Shown in pieces: positions 35,794 through 44,600 of a DNA stretch of 64,000 nucleotides. The stretch is from Sanguibacter suaedae (lineage in GTDB: Bacteria; Actinomycetota; Actinomycetes; Actinomycetales; Cellulomonadaceae). Made by a program: the position numbers and the translations under genes. The notes beneath the pieces were generated by a model. The model was not told where the DNA came from. It was given only the letters and a program-made list of their open reading frames with translations, and did not search any database. Location: contig NZ_JAEINH010000001.1 in NCBI RefSeq assembly GCF_016342785.1, positions 186,001 through 250,000 on the forward strand. The letters run 5' to 3'. Every line of letters starts with the position of its first letter. Positions within the stretch are counted from its first letter, which is position 1.

Positions 35794-35799
35794 ACGGTA
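35794..35799 (-). promoter_or_regulatory. -10 hexamer, leaderless sbcDC operon
   Basis: TACCGT on the minus strand ends 6 bases before the sbcD ATG, with no Shine-Dalgarno in between. Confidence 0.55.
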
Positions 35800-35819
35800 T
35801 CCGCCGCCACCGACAGGGG

Positions 35820-36188
35820 TCATGCGCCCGCGCGGACCGTCCCGTCGTCGTCGCTGCGCCGGATCGCGAAGCGGTCGGTCATGCCGAGCACGTCGAGGAG
35901 GTCGAGCATGTTGGGCGTCGGGTCGAGGAGCTCGACGTCGATGCCGCTCTCCTCGCACACCCGGTAGACCTGGACGAGGAACGCGAGGCCCGAGGAGTCG
36001 ATGAACGTCACCGCACCCACGTCGAGCACCACGGGGGCGTTCTGCACCATGAGGAACACCATGGCCTCGCTCGCCTGGTCCCTGAGCGCCGCGTCGACCT
36101 CGCCGTGGAGGGTGATCCACGTGGATCCGTCGACGGTCGTGAAGGAGATCCCGGACGCGTCGTCGCGCCCCAGGGGGAGAGTGCTCAT
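35820..36188 (-). CDS. STAS-domain anti-sigma-factor antagonist
   Basis: A 122-residue single STAS domain. The phosphorylation segment VTFIDSSGLAFLVQ contains the conserved serine pair used in SpoIIAA/RsbV proteins. The N-terminal strand TTVDGSTWITLHGEVDAA fits the fold. It should bind or release an anti-sigma kinase depending on phosphorylation, but no RsbW-like kinase, phosphatase or sigma factor is nearby. Single gene, divergent from a secreted protein. Confidence 0.88.
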   Translation of the reverse strand: MSTLPLGRDDASGISFTTVDGSTWITLHGEVDAALRDQASEAMVFLMVQNAPVVLDVGAVTFIDSSGLAFLVQVYRVCEESGIDVELLDPTPNMLDLLDVLGMTDRFAIRRSDDDGTVRAGA

Positions 36189-36371
36189 GTGTGCTCGTAC
36201 CTGTCTCGTCTTGCGGGTCGGTCTGCTCGGCCGTCGGGCGGTGCGCCCGCGTCTCGGTTCAGGCCGCTGACGACCGTAACGCGCGACGCCGCGATTTTCC
36301 ATCCGGGGACAGAGGGTGAACATCGTGTGTGCACCCAGGCCGTTCCCAGTTTTCCGTTGCACAATCGTTAC

Positions 36372-36935
36372 ATGACGTCGAAGACGACTCGACTGGCCGC
36401 CGCGAGCCTCCTCGCCGTGGCCATGCCGCTCACGCAGAGCCCCACCGCGGTCGCGGTGGGCGCGGAGCGTGACGCCTCCCTGACGCTCGCCCGTGCGCAG
36501 ACGGACGTGATCACGCGCGACATCCTCCTCGCAGCCACCCACACCACCGTCCTCCCGGCGGAGCTGCGCACCGCGACGCGCGACGCCATCGCCTCCGCGC
36601 AGGCCGCGACGACCGGTGCCCGCGACGCCCTCCGCGACGCGGGCACCAGCGACCCCCACGCCTTCTGGTACGCGGAGGTGTCGCTCCAGGACGCCCTCAC
36701 CGCGCTCGAGGCCGCGTCCGCGGAGATCCGCCACGTCGCCGGCCGCGTGAGCGGCACCGACGAACCCACGGCGTTCGCGCTGCGCGCGCTCCTCGACGAC
36801 CTCGGCACCCTCCGCGACGACGTCGACGGCACGAGCGGCCGCACCGCGTCGCGGGACAGGGGCGCAGGGGACGCGGTGGGCAGAGGGCACGCGGCGGACG
36901 CGGGCACCGCCGACGAGAGCGGCACCGTGGCCTGA
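36372..36935 (+). CDS. secreted Ala/Thr-rich helical protein of unknown function
   Basis: A 187-residue protein with an apparent signal peptide (TTRLAAASLLAVAMPLTQSPTAVA, cleavage after about residue 28), then a mostly helical domain of ~130 residues rich in Ala, Thr, Arg and Asp, and a low-complexity Gly/Asp/Arg tail. No family recognised. CACAAT lies exactly 6 bases before the ATG, suggesting a leaderless mRNA. Convergent with the ABC-F gene, leaving only 7 bases between stops. Confidence 0.7.
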   Translation: MTSKTTRLAAASLLAVAMPLTQSPTAVAVGAERDASLTLARAQTDVITRDILLAATHTTVLPAELRTATRDAIASAQAATTGARDALRDAGTSDPHAFWYAEVSLQDALTALEAASAEIRHVAGRVSGTDEPTAFALRALLDDLGTLRDDVDGTSGRTASRDRGAGDAVGRGHAADAGTADESGTVA

Positions 36936-36942
36936 GCCGGGC

Positions 36943-38541
36943 TCAGCCCGCGACGGCCCCGTCGGCCAGGTGCAGCCACCCGCCGGTCCACGTCCGTCGC
37001 AACCATCGGTCGTGGGACGCGACGACGACGCACCCCGGCGCTGCGCGTACCGCCTCGGCGAGCTCGTCCGCGAGCGCGAGGGACACGTGGTTGGTGGGCT
37101 CGTCGAGGAGGAGCACCTCGGGGGCCTGGGCGACGAGGAGCGCGAGGACGACGCGCCTGCGCTGCCCGACGCTCAGCTCGCGCAGGGGGCGGGAGGCGTC
37201 CCTGGGTGCGACGAGGCCGAGGGACAGCAGGTCCTCGGGGTCGCCGAGCAGCGAGAAGACCTGGCGTGGCGTCCGCTCGTCGTCCTGCAGGTGGACGTCC
37301 TGCTCGAGGAGACCGACCCGCACGCCGTGGGCGCGGTGCACCGTCCCCGAGGCGGGTGCGACGTCACCGGCGAGGACGTGGAGGAGCGTCGACTTCCCGG
37401 ACCCGTTGCCGCCGGTGACGAGGAGGGTCGTGTCGGCCGCGAGGTCGAGCGCGGGGACGGCGAGCCGGCCCGGGACCACGACGTCGCGCAGGCTCACCAC
37501 GACGCCGTCGGCACCGGGTGCGGCGAGGCCGTCGGTGCGGGTGCGGAGCTCGAGGGGCCGGGGTGGGCGCGGCACCTGTGCGGCCTCGAGGGTGTCGAGG
37601 CGCAGGCGGGCGTTGCGCACACGGCGCGACACCTGGCTCTGCACGCGTTCGCCCAGCCGGTCGTAGCCGAGCTTGTTGCCGTCGCGCATGGGCGCGCCGT
37701 GCGCGACGCGGCGCGCGGTCCCGGCCACGGACCGTCGGAGCGTGGCGAGCTCCGCCTGCTCTGTCTCGTAGCGCTCCTCCCAGGCCGCCCGGGCGGTGCG
37801 CTGCTCGGCGCGGTACGCGGAGAAGGTGCCGCCGAACGTGGTGGCGCCGGTCCCGGTGATGCCGGGGTCGAGGTCGAGGATCTCGGTGCAGACCTCGTCG
37901 AGGAGGTCGCGGTCGTGGCTGGCGATCACCACGGCCCCGGGGAGCGCGGTGACGGCCTGCGCGAGGAACGTGGCCGCGTCGTCGTCGAGGTGGTTGCTCG
38001 GTTCGTCGAGGAGCAGTACGGCGGGGCGCCGGACGAGGAGCGCCACGAGGCCCAGCCGCGTGCGCTCGCCCCCGGACATGTCGCCCACGGTGCGGTCGAC
38101 GACGCGCTCGAGGCCGAGGCCGGCGATCGCGAGGTCGGCCCGGCGGTCGGCACCCCACACGTCCGCGGCCTCGGCGGCGCGCAGCGCGTCGTCGTACGCG
38201 TGGACGCACGACGCGTCGTCCGGGCGCGCGGCGAGGGCGGCGGCGGCCCGCTCGAGCGCTGCCTCGAGGGTGCGCGCGGCGGCGAGGGCGTCGTCGACCA
38301 CGCGACGAGCGGGCACCTCGGGCCCGTACGGCAGCTCCTGGTGGAGGTACCCGACGTCGGACGGGCGGTGGACCGTGCCGGAGTCGGGGTCCTCGAGCCC
38401 GGCGAGGAGGCGCAGGAGCGTGGACTTGCCCGCCCCGTTCTCGCCGACGACGCCGAGGCGGTGCCCGGGGGCGACGGCGACGTCGACGGAGCGCAGGACG
38501 GGGCGGTCCCCGTAGGTCTTGGTCAGTGATTCGGCGTGCAC
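36943..38541 (-). CDS. ABC-F family ATPase
   Basis: A 532-residue soluble protein with two ABC domains. Domain 1: Walker A GENGAGKST, signature MSGGERTRLG, Walker B LLLDEPSNHLDD. Domain 2: Walker A GGNGSGKST, a degenerate signature LSVGQRRRV, Walker B LLLDEPTNHV. They are joined by a charged linker (~residues 235-330). No membrane segments. This is the ribosome-associated ABC-F layout; antibiotic-protection and translation-factor subfamilies cannot be told apart by eye. The GTG start is supported by GGAGG 5 bases upstream. Confidence 0.9.
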   Translation of the reverse strand: MHAESLTKTYGDRPVLRSVDVAVAPGHRLGVVGENGAGKSTLLRLLAGLEDPDSGTVHRPSDVGYLHQELPYGPEVPARRVVDDALAAARTLEAALERAAAALAARPDDASCVHAYDDALRAAEAADVWGADRRADLAIAGLGLERVVDRTVGDMSGGERTRLGLVALLVRRPAVLLLDEPSNHLDDDAATFLAQAVTALPGAVVIASHDRDLLDEVCTEILDLDPGITGTGATTFGGTFSAYRAEQRTARAAWEERYETEQAELATLRRSVAGTARRVAHGAPMRDGNKLGYDRLGERVQSQVSRRVRNARLRLDTLEAAQVPRPPRPLELRTRTDGLAAPGADGVVVSLRDVVVPGRLAVPALDLAADTTLLVTGGNGSGKSTLLHVLAGDVAPASGTVHRAHGVRVGLLEQDVHLQDDERTPRQVFSLLGDPEDLLSLGLVAPRDASRPLRELSVGQRRRVVLALLVAQAPEVLLLDEPTNHVSLALADELAEAVRAAPGCVVVASHDRWLRRTWTGGWLHLADGAVAG

Positions 38542-38756
38542 GTGTTCCTCCCCGCGGGACGGGCGCACCGGTCGGTTCCGGGCGCACGGGTCCCGCCAGA
38601 CGACGGATGGTCGGGGCGGGTCAGGTCCACATGGGGACCACCATGCCCGACGCCCCCGCGCCGGGTCACGACCTTTTCCGGACCTGCACCGGACCTGACC
38701 AGCCCCGACGGCCGGTTCCGGCGGCGGACGGCCCGTCGGTCAGGGACACTGGGGCC

Positions 38757-39260
38757 ATGACCAGACAGACCACGCCCCGCCCCCAGGCACGGCCACTGGC
38801 ACGACCCGTCCACCGTTCCCTGGCTCTCGCCGCCGTCCTCGGAGCCACGCTCGGTCTCGGCGCGTGCGCCGAGGTCCAGGAGCTGACCGACTCGACCCAG
38901 CAGCTCGCGTCCGAGGCCGCGGAGCAGGCGAGGAGCATCGGCGGCGACGCCCAGGCCCTCCGCGACCAGGTGAGCACGCTGTCCGACGACGTCCGCGCGA
39001 AGGCCGACGTCGCCGTGCAGTCCGCGACCGACGCGTCGGAGCAGGCGCGCAGCGCCCTCGAGAGCGCCCAGCGGACCGGGCAGGACGCCGAGCAGCAGCT
39101 CGCCGACGCCCAGGTCTCCCTCGACGACGCGACGACCCGCCTCGAGGAGCTCCGGGCGTCCCTCGGTGACGAGGCGGGACCCGAGGTCCGGTCGGCGATC
39201 GACTCCCTCGAGGCCGAGGTCGCCGAGCTCCGGCAGTCCGTGGAGAGCGCCGAGGGCTGA
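38757..39260 (+). CDS. coiled-coil lipoprotein
   Basis: A 167-residue protein with a lipoprotein signal peptide (SLALAAVLGATLGLGACAEV: lipobox LGAC, Cys at about residue 37) and a mature part that is almost entirely alpha-helical with heptad-like Ala/Glu/Gln/Ser repeats, suggesting a coiled coil reminiscent of Lpp-like periplasmic rods. Function unknown. GACACT sits 6 bases before the ATG, and the 215-base gap upstream to the ABC-F gene shows nothing else recognisable. Confidence 0.75.
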   Translation: MTRQTTPRPQARPLARPVHRSLALAAVLGATLGLGACAEVQELTDSTQQLASEAAEQARSIGGDAQALRDQVSTLSDDVRAKADVAVQSATDASEQARSALESAQRTGQDAEQQLADAQVSLDDATTRLEELRASLGDEAGPEVRSAIDSLEAEVAELRQSVESAEG

Positions 39261-39272
39261 CCCGCCCGCGGC

Positions 39273-39752
39273 TCAGGCCGTCGTGCCGCCCGCAGGGTCG
39301 GTGACGTCGGCGACCTGCGCGTCGAGGACGGTCACGAGGTCCGTGCCGTCGACGGTGGCAGCCACACCGTGCGCGCCGGCGCCGACGGACACGTCCCGCC
39401 CCGGCACGGTCGCGTCCGCGACGACGGGCAGGGCGCGCGAGGACCCGAACGGCGTGATGGTGCCGCGCTCGTAGCCGGTGACGGCGAGCGCGACCGCCGC
39501 GTCGGGCATCGACATGCGCTGCACGCCGAGGAGCGCGCGCAGGCGTGGCCACGAGATGGTGCGGTCCCCGGGGACGAGGACGAAGAGGTAGTCGTCCTCC
39601 GCCCGGCGCACCACGAGGGTCTTGACGATCGCCGAGGGGTCGACGCCGCGGGCGGCGGCGGCCTCCTCGATGGACCGCACCGGGCCGTGGCGGGTGATGG
39701 TGAAGGCAAGTCCGGACGCCTCGAGAGCGCGGACGGCGCGTTCTTCGCTCAT
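39273..39752 (-). CDS. YbaK/EbsC-type aminoacyl-tRNA deacylase
   Basis: A 159-residue YbaK/ProX-domain protein. The fold is recognised from TRHGPVRSIEEAAAARGVDPSAIVKTLVVR (start), then the conserved YLFVLVPGDRTISWPRL, and the Gly-rich GYERGTITPFGSSRALPVVAD loop. These proteins hydrolyse mischarged tRNAs such as Cys-tRNA(Pro). The ATG at 39752 is supported by GATGCT 6 bases upstream. Confidence 0.87.
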   Translation of the reverse strand: MSEERAVRALEASGLAFTITRHGPVRSIEEAAAARGVDPSAIVKTLVVRRAEDDYLFVLVPGDRTISWPRLRALLGVQRMSMPDAAVALAVTGYERGTITPFGSSRALPVVADATVPGRDVSVGAGAHGVAATVDGTDLVTVLDAQVADVTDPAGGTTA

Positions 39753-39854
39753 CCACCGAGCATCGCACGTGCCCGGGCGGGCAGCCCTGCTCCGGCGAGC
39801 CGCTCGCGGCGCACCGCTGATACCGTGATCCCAGACCCTGACCTGGAGGATCCC

Positions 39855-40019
39855 ATGCGCCACGTGTTCGCCTACGCCATGCTCGCCCTGTTCGCCCTCG
39901 GCCTGTTCGTCATGGGCATCTCCGCGAACTTCCCCGGCTACGAGGCCTACGTCTTCGTCAGCGGCATCCTCCTGAGCACCCTCGCGTTCCTCATCCCGAT
40001 CCAGCTCGTCAAGGATTGA
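39855..40019 (+). CDS. small two-span membrane protein
   Basis: A 54-residue protein (MRHVFAYAMLALFALGLFVM, then a short loop, then AYVFVSGILLSTLAFLIPI) with two predicted membrane spans and a basic C-terminus. An excellent CTGGAGGA ribosome site lies 5 bases upstream, so expression is likely. No family recognised. It precedes the roadblock/GTPase cluster by 134 bases, which may be coincidence. Confidence 0.65.
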   Translation: MRHVFAYAMLALFALGLFVMGISANFPGYEAYVFVSGILLSTLAFLIPIQLVKD

Positions 40020-40153
40020 AGGTTCAACGACTGAGAGCGGCCTCACACCGCACTCACCCGCAGAGGTCTTCACGACCCGCGGCCCACCGGTCGATAGGTG
40101 GAGGACACAGGTCCAGGACTCGCCGGGCCTGACCTCACCCCAAGGACACCACC

Positions 40154-40519
40154 GTGACGAACGTCGACCTCTCCCTGAAGTCCGCCCTCGAGATCGACGG
40201 GGCCATGGCCGTCGCCCTCGTGGACTACGACAGCGGCATGTCGCTCGGCCAGGCAGGCACCGGCATCGACCTCGACGTCGCGGCCGCCGGGAACACCGAC
40301 GTGGTGCGCGCCAAGATCCGCACCATGCACCGGCTGGGCATCCAGGAGTCCATCGAGGACATCCTCATCACCCTCGGCAGCCAGATCCACCTCATCCGCC
40401 TCCTGCAGAGCGAGGGTGGGCGCGGCCTGTTCCTCTACCTCGTGCTCGACAAGTCGCGCTCCAACCTCGCGATGGCACGCCGCCAGCTCCTCAACATCGA
40501 GCGCAACCTCGAGATCTGA
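40154..40519 (+). CDS. roadblock/LC7-domain protein 1
   Basis: A 121-residue protein with the roadblock fold: SALEIDGAMAVALVDYDSGMSL at the start, then two helices and a strand ending in GRGLFLYLVLDKSRSNLAMA. Roadblock proteins bind and regulate small GTPases, for example MglB for MglA and CvnB for CvnD. The GTPase follows directly, so this is presumably one of its partners. GTG start with AAGGA upstream. First gene of a three-gene operon. Confidence 0.78.
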   Translation: MTNVDLSLKSALEIDGAMAVALVDYDSGMSLGQAGTGIDLDVAAAGNTDVVRAKIRTMHRLGIQESIEDILITLGSQIHLIRLLQSEGGRGLFLYLVLDKSRSNLAMARRQLLNIERNLEI

Positions 40520-40537
40520 CGCACCCCGATCATCCCC

Positions 40538-40561
40538 GCCGGTGCCCGTACGGGCACCGGC
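40538..40561 (+). repeat. perfect 24-base palindrome between roadblock and GTPase genes
   Basis: GCCGGTGCCCGT and its exact reverse complement abut without spacer, 19 bases after the stop of the first gene and 22 bases before the GTPase ATG. In RNA this folds as a 10-bp stem with a 4-base loop. It may stabilise or end part of the operon transcript. Confidence 0.6.
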
Positions 40562-40583
40562 GCACGAGGAAGGACCGGGACGC

Positions 40584-41168
40584 ATGGAGCACCCCCTCCC
40601 CACCGCCCCCACGAAGATCGTCGTCACCGGACCGTTCGGTGCCGGGAAGACCACCCTCGTGACCACGCTCTCCGGCATCCCCGGGGTCTCCACGGAGACC
40701 GGGGTGAGCGACGGCACGGCCGTCGTGAAGACCCGCACCACCGTGGCGCTCGACCACGGCACCGTCACCGCGACACCCCCCGCGGGCGCCACCTGGCAGC
40801 AGCAGCGCGTCGCCCTCTTCGGGACGCCCGGTCAGGACCGCTTCTCCTTCATGTGGGAGATGCTCTCCACCGACATGGCCGGGTACGTCGTGGTGGTCGA
40901 CGCGAGCACCACGACCAGCGTCGTCCAGGCGCGCGACATCGCCGCGACGTTCGCGCGCCTCGCCCCCGAGGTGCCGCGCGTCGTCGCCGTGAACCGGTGG
41001 GCCGAGCCCGACCGCACCCGCACGCACCTCTCCCGAGCGCTCGGCGCACCGGTCGAGGCCCTCGTCGAGTGCGACCCGCGAGAGCTCGCGGACTGCGCCA
41101 CGGCGCTGCACCACCTCCTCGACCGCATCTCCCGCACCCCGACCCGAGAGCACGGACCGCGCCCATGA
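40584..41168 (+). CDS. small Ras-like GTPase (CvnD/MglA-like)
   Basis: A 194-residue P-loop GTPase. G1 reads GPFGAGKTTLV, G3 is VALFGTPGQDRFSFMW (the actinobacterial G-T-P-G-Q variant of D-x-x-G), and G4 is AVNRWAEPD, an altered N-K-x-D. This pattern is that of the conservon GTPase CvnD and related bacterial ATP/GTP-binding proteins. AGGAAGGA lies just upstream. Its stop overlaps the ATG of the second roadblock gene (ATGA). Presumably a nucleotide-switched polarity or signalling protein. Confidence 0.85.
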   Translation: MEHPLPTAPTKIVVTGPFGAGKTTLVTTLSGIPGVSTETGVSDGTAVVKTRTTVALDHGTVTATPPAGATWQQQRVALFGTPGQDRFSFMWEMLSTDMAGYVVVVDASTTTSVVQARDIAATFARLAPEVPRVVAVNRWAEPDRTRTHLSRALGAPVEALVECDPRELADCATALHHLLDRISRTPTREHGPRP

Positions 41169-41554
41169 TCGTCAAGCACCACGCCATCAACGTGGCGAAG
41201 TCGCTGCACCGCGACATCTCCGGGATCCGCCGCGTCCTCATCACCCGCACCGACGGGCTCACGTTCTACGACGACGACCCGGACAGCGACCACGACAGCG
41301 CCGCGGCCATCGCCGCGACCGTCCTCGGCATCGCCCACCAGTCCGCGTTCTCCTTCGGGCTCGGCGGGTTCCAGCTCGCCACCGTCCGCGGCCCCGAGGG
41401 CTGCCTCGTCGTGTACGCGGTGGACCAGCGGCACATCCTCGCCGTCGTCACCGAGCCCAACGTCAACCTCGTGCTCCTCGACCGCATCGCCCTGCGGCTC
41501 GCCCGCGAGCTCGCCGAGGCGGAGTCCGGGGCGCAGGCCCCGGTGGGCTACTGA
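41165..41554 (+). CDS. roadblock/LC7-domain protein 2
   Basis: A 129-residue roadblock protein (SLHRDISGIRRVLITRTDGLTFYDDD at the start; GFQLATVRGPEGCLVVYAV later). It ends the operon and overlaps the GTPase by ATGA, so it is made stoichiometrically with it. It is closer to the CvnB/MglB type than the first roadblock protein. Partner and membrane anchor are unknown. Confidence 0.8.
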   Translation: MIVKHHAINVAKSLHRDISGIRRVLITRTDGLTFYDDDPDSDHDSAAAIAATVLGIAHQSAFSFGLGGFQLATVRGPEGCLVVYAVDQRHILAVVTEPNVNLVLLDRIALRLARELAEAESGAQAPVGY

Positions 41555-41600
41555 CCCCTCGGTGCGAAATCGCTTGCGACGCCTGGGAGGATAGGTGGTT

Positions 41601-44600
41601 GTGAGCACGGGGAGCGAGAACACGACCGGGCACCCGGAGAAGGGCGCCGGGCAGGGTCGACGGCAGAACCGGCGACGCTCCGCAGGGCGCCGCGGCACCG
41701 GTCAGGCCCGCCCGCCCCGCGTCGACACCGCCCGCCTCGAGCGGGCCGCCGCGACGCGCACCGCCGTCGAGGTCCCGCCCATCACGTTCCCCGAGCAGCT
41801 GCCCGTCTCCGCGCGCCGCGAGGACATCGCTGCCGCGATCCGCGACCACCAGGTGGTCGTCGTCGCCGGGGAGACCGGGTCCGGGAAGACCACCCAGCTG
41901 CCCAAGATCCTCCTCGAGCTGGGGCGTGGCCGCGCCGGGCAGATCGGTCACACCCAGCCGCGGCGCATCGCCGCGCGCACCGTCGCCGAGCGCATCGCCG
42001 AGGAGATCGGCACCCCGCTGGGGCAGATCGTCGGGTACCAGGTGCGCTTCACCGACGAGTCGTCGGAGAGCACCCTCGTCAAGGTCATGACCGACGGGAT
42101 CCTCCTCGCCCAGATCCAGCGCGACCCCCAGCTCCTCGCCTACGACACGCTCATCATCGACGAGGCCCACGAGCGGTCCCTGAACATCGACTTCATCCTC
42201 GGGTACCTCACGCGGCTCCTGCCGCAGCGCCCCGACCTCAAGGTCGTCATCACGTCCGCGACCATCGACTCCGACCGCTTCGCCCGGCACTTCGCCCCCG
42301 GCGGCCCTGCGGAGCCCGACGCCCCCGACGACGCCCTCGCGCCCGTCATCGAGGTCTCCGGGCGCACCTTCCCCGTCGAGGTCCGCTACCGGCCCCTCGT
42401 CCCCGAGGACGGCGCCAAGGGCGACGAACGAGACCTCATGACGGGCATCTGCGAGGCCGTCGACGAGCTGTGCTCCGCCGGCCCGGGCGACATCCTCGTG
42501 TTCCTCTCCGGCGAGCGCGAGATCCACGACGCCGCCGACGCCCTCTCCGGGCACCTCGGGCAGCGCGTCTCCGACCCGAGGCGCCCCGACCACGTCGAGC
42601 TCCTCCCCCTGTACTCGCGGCTGTCCGCCGCCGAGCAGCACCGCGCGTTCCAGTCGCACCCCGGCCGACGTGTCGTGCTCTCCACCAACGTCGCCGAGAC
42701 CTCCCTCACCGTCCCCGGCATCCGGTACGTCATCGACCCCGGGACCGCGCGCATCTCCCGCTACTCGAAGGCCACCAAGGTCCAGCGGCTGCCCATCGAG
42801 CCCGTGTCCCAGGCGTCCGCCAACCAGCGCTCCGGGCGCTGCGGGCGCGTCGCCGACGGCATCGCGATCCGCCTGTACTCCGAGGACGACTTCCTCTCCC
42901 GCCCCGAGTTCACCGAACCCGAGATCCTCCGCACGTCGCTGGCGTCTGTGCTCCTGCAGATGATCAGCGTGGGCGTGGTGCGCACGCCCGACGACGTCGC
43001 CCGGTTCCCCTTCGTCGAACCCCCAGACACGCGCGCCATCCGTGACGGCGTCCAGCTCCTCACCGAGCTCGGGGCCCTCGAGACGCGCGCCCCCCGGGCA
43101 GGCGAGCGCGACGGGGCCCTCGGGAAGGGCGGCGGCACGCACCTCACCGAGACGGGGCGCGCCCTCGCGCAGCTGCCCATGGACCCGCGCCTGGCCCGGA
43201 TGATCGTCGAGGGCGGGCGGCACAACGTGGCCCGCGAGGTCATGATCATCGCGGCGGCCCTGTCCATCCAGGACCCGCGCGAGCGCCCCACCGAGACACG
43301 CGCCCAGGCCGACCAGATGCACGCCCGGTTCGCGGACCCCACCTCCGACTTCCTCACGTACCTCAACCTCTGGGAGTACGTGCGCGGGCAGCAGCGCGAC
43401 CTGTCGTCGTCGGCCTTCCGGCGGTTGTGCCGCGCGGAGCACCTGAACTTCCTGCGCATCCGCGAGTGGCAGGACGTCGTCACCCAGCTCAAGGAGATGG
43501 CCAAGCCGCTGGGCATCGTCATGAACCCGCCCGGCAAGCGCGTCGACGGGTCGAGCCGACGCACCGCATCAGGCACAGGCGGGCCGGCGGAGGGCGAGAC
43601 GCCCGACCCGCGGCTCACGTGGGACGGGGACACGATCCACCGCTCCCTCCTCGCCGGGCTCCTCTCGCAGATCGGCATGCAGGAGGCCACGGAGGTCCGG
43701 GCGGCCGCGACCAAGGGCAAGGAGACTGCTGCCGACCGTCGGGCGAAGAAGTTCGCCCGCAACGAGTACCTCGGGGCGCGCGGTGCCCGGTTCGCGATCT
43801 TCCCCGGCTCGGGCCTGTCCAAGAAGCCCCCGGTGTGGATCATGGCGGGCGAGCTCGTCGAGACGTCCCGGCTGTGGGCGCGCGACGTCGCCCGCATCCA
43901 GCCCGAGTGGGCCGAGGACCTCGCGTCGCACCTCGTGAAGCGCACCTACTCCGAGCCCCACTGGTCGAGCAAGCAGGGCGCCGCGCAGGCCCGCGAGAAG
44001 GTCCTCCTCTACGGGGTGCCGATCGTCGCCGACCGCACCGTCCTGTACTCGAAGGTCAACCCGGAAGAGGCGCGCGAGCTGTTCATCCGGCACGCCCTCG
44101 TCCAGGGCGAGTGGACCACGCACCACGAGTTCTACCGGGAGAACCGGCGGCTCCTCGACGAGGCCGCCGAGCTCGAGGCGCGCTCCCGGCAACGCGGTCT
44201 CGTCGTCGACGACGACGCCCTCTACGCGTTCTACGACGAGCGCGTCCCCGACTCCGTGGTGTCCGCACGGCACTTCGACCAGTGGTGGAAGGGCGCCCGA
44301 CGCGACGACCCCGCCCTGCTCACCTTCACGCGCGAGCTCCTCGTCCCTGAGGGCACGGGCACGGTGTCCGCGGAGGACTTCCCGCAGCAGTGGGTCCAGG
44401 GCGACCTCACCCTGCCCCTGACGTACCAGTTCCAGCCCGGGACGGACGCCGACGGGGTCACCGTCCACGTCCCGGTGTCCGTCCTCAACCGGGTGGTGCC
44501 CGACGGCTTCGACTGGATGGTGCCGGGTCTCCTCGACGAGCTCACCACCGCCGCCATCCGCGCCCTCCCCAAGCCGGTCCGTGTCCAGCTGGTGCCCGCG

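Noticed and set aside
38542-38756. Possible small gene or RNA in the 215-base gap before the lipoprotein gene
   Set aside because: Short frames exist but have no ribosome site or leaderless spacing, and no convincing structure; only the GACACT hexamer before the lipoprotein is supported.
41463-43442. 659-codon minus-strand frame antisense to hrpA
   Set aside because: hrpA motifs on the plus strand are unambiguous; the antisense frame has shadow composition.
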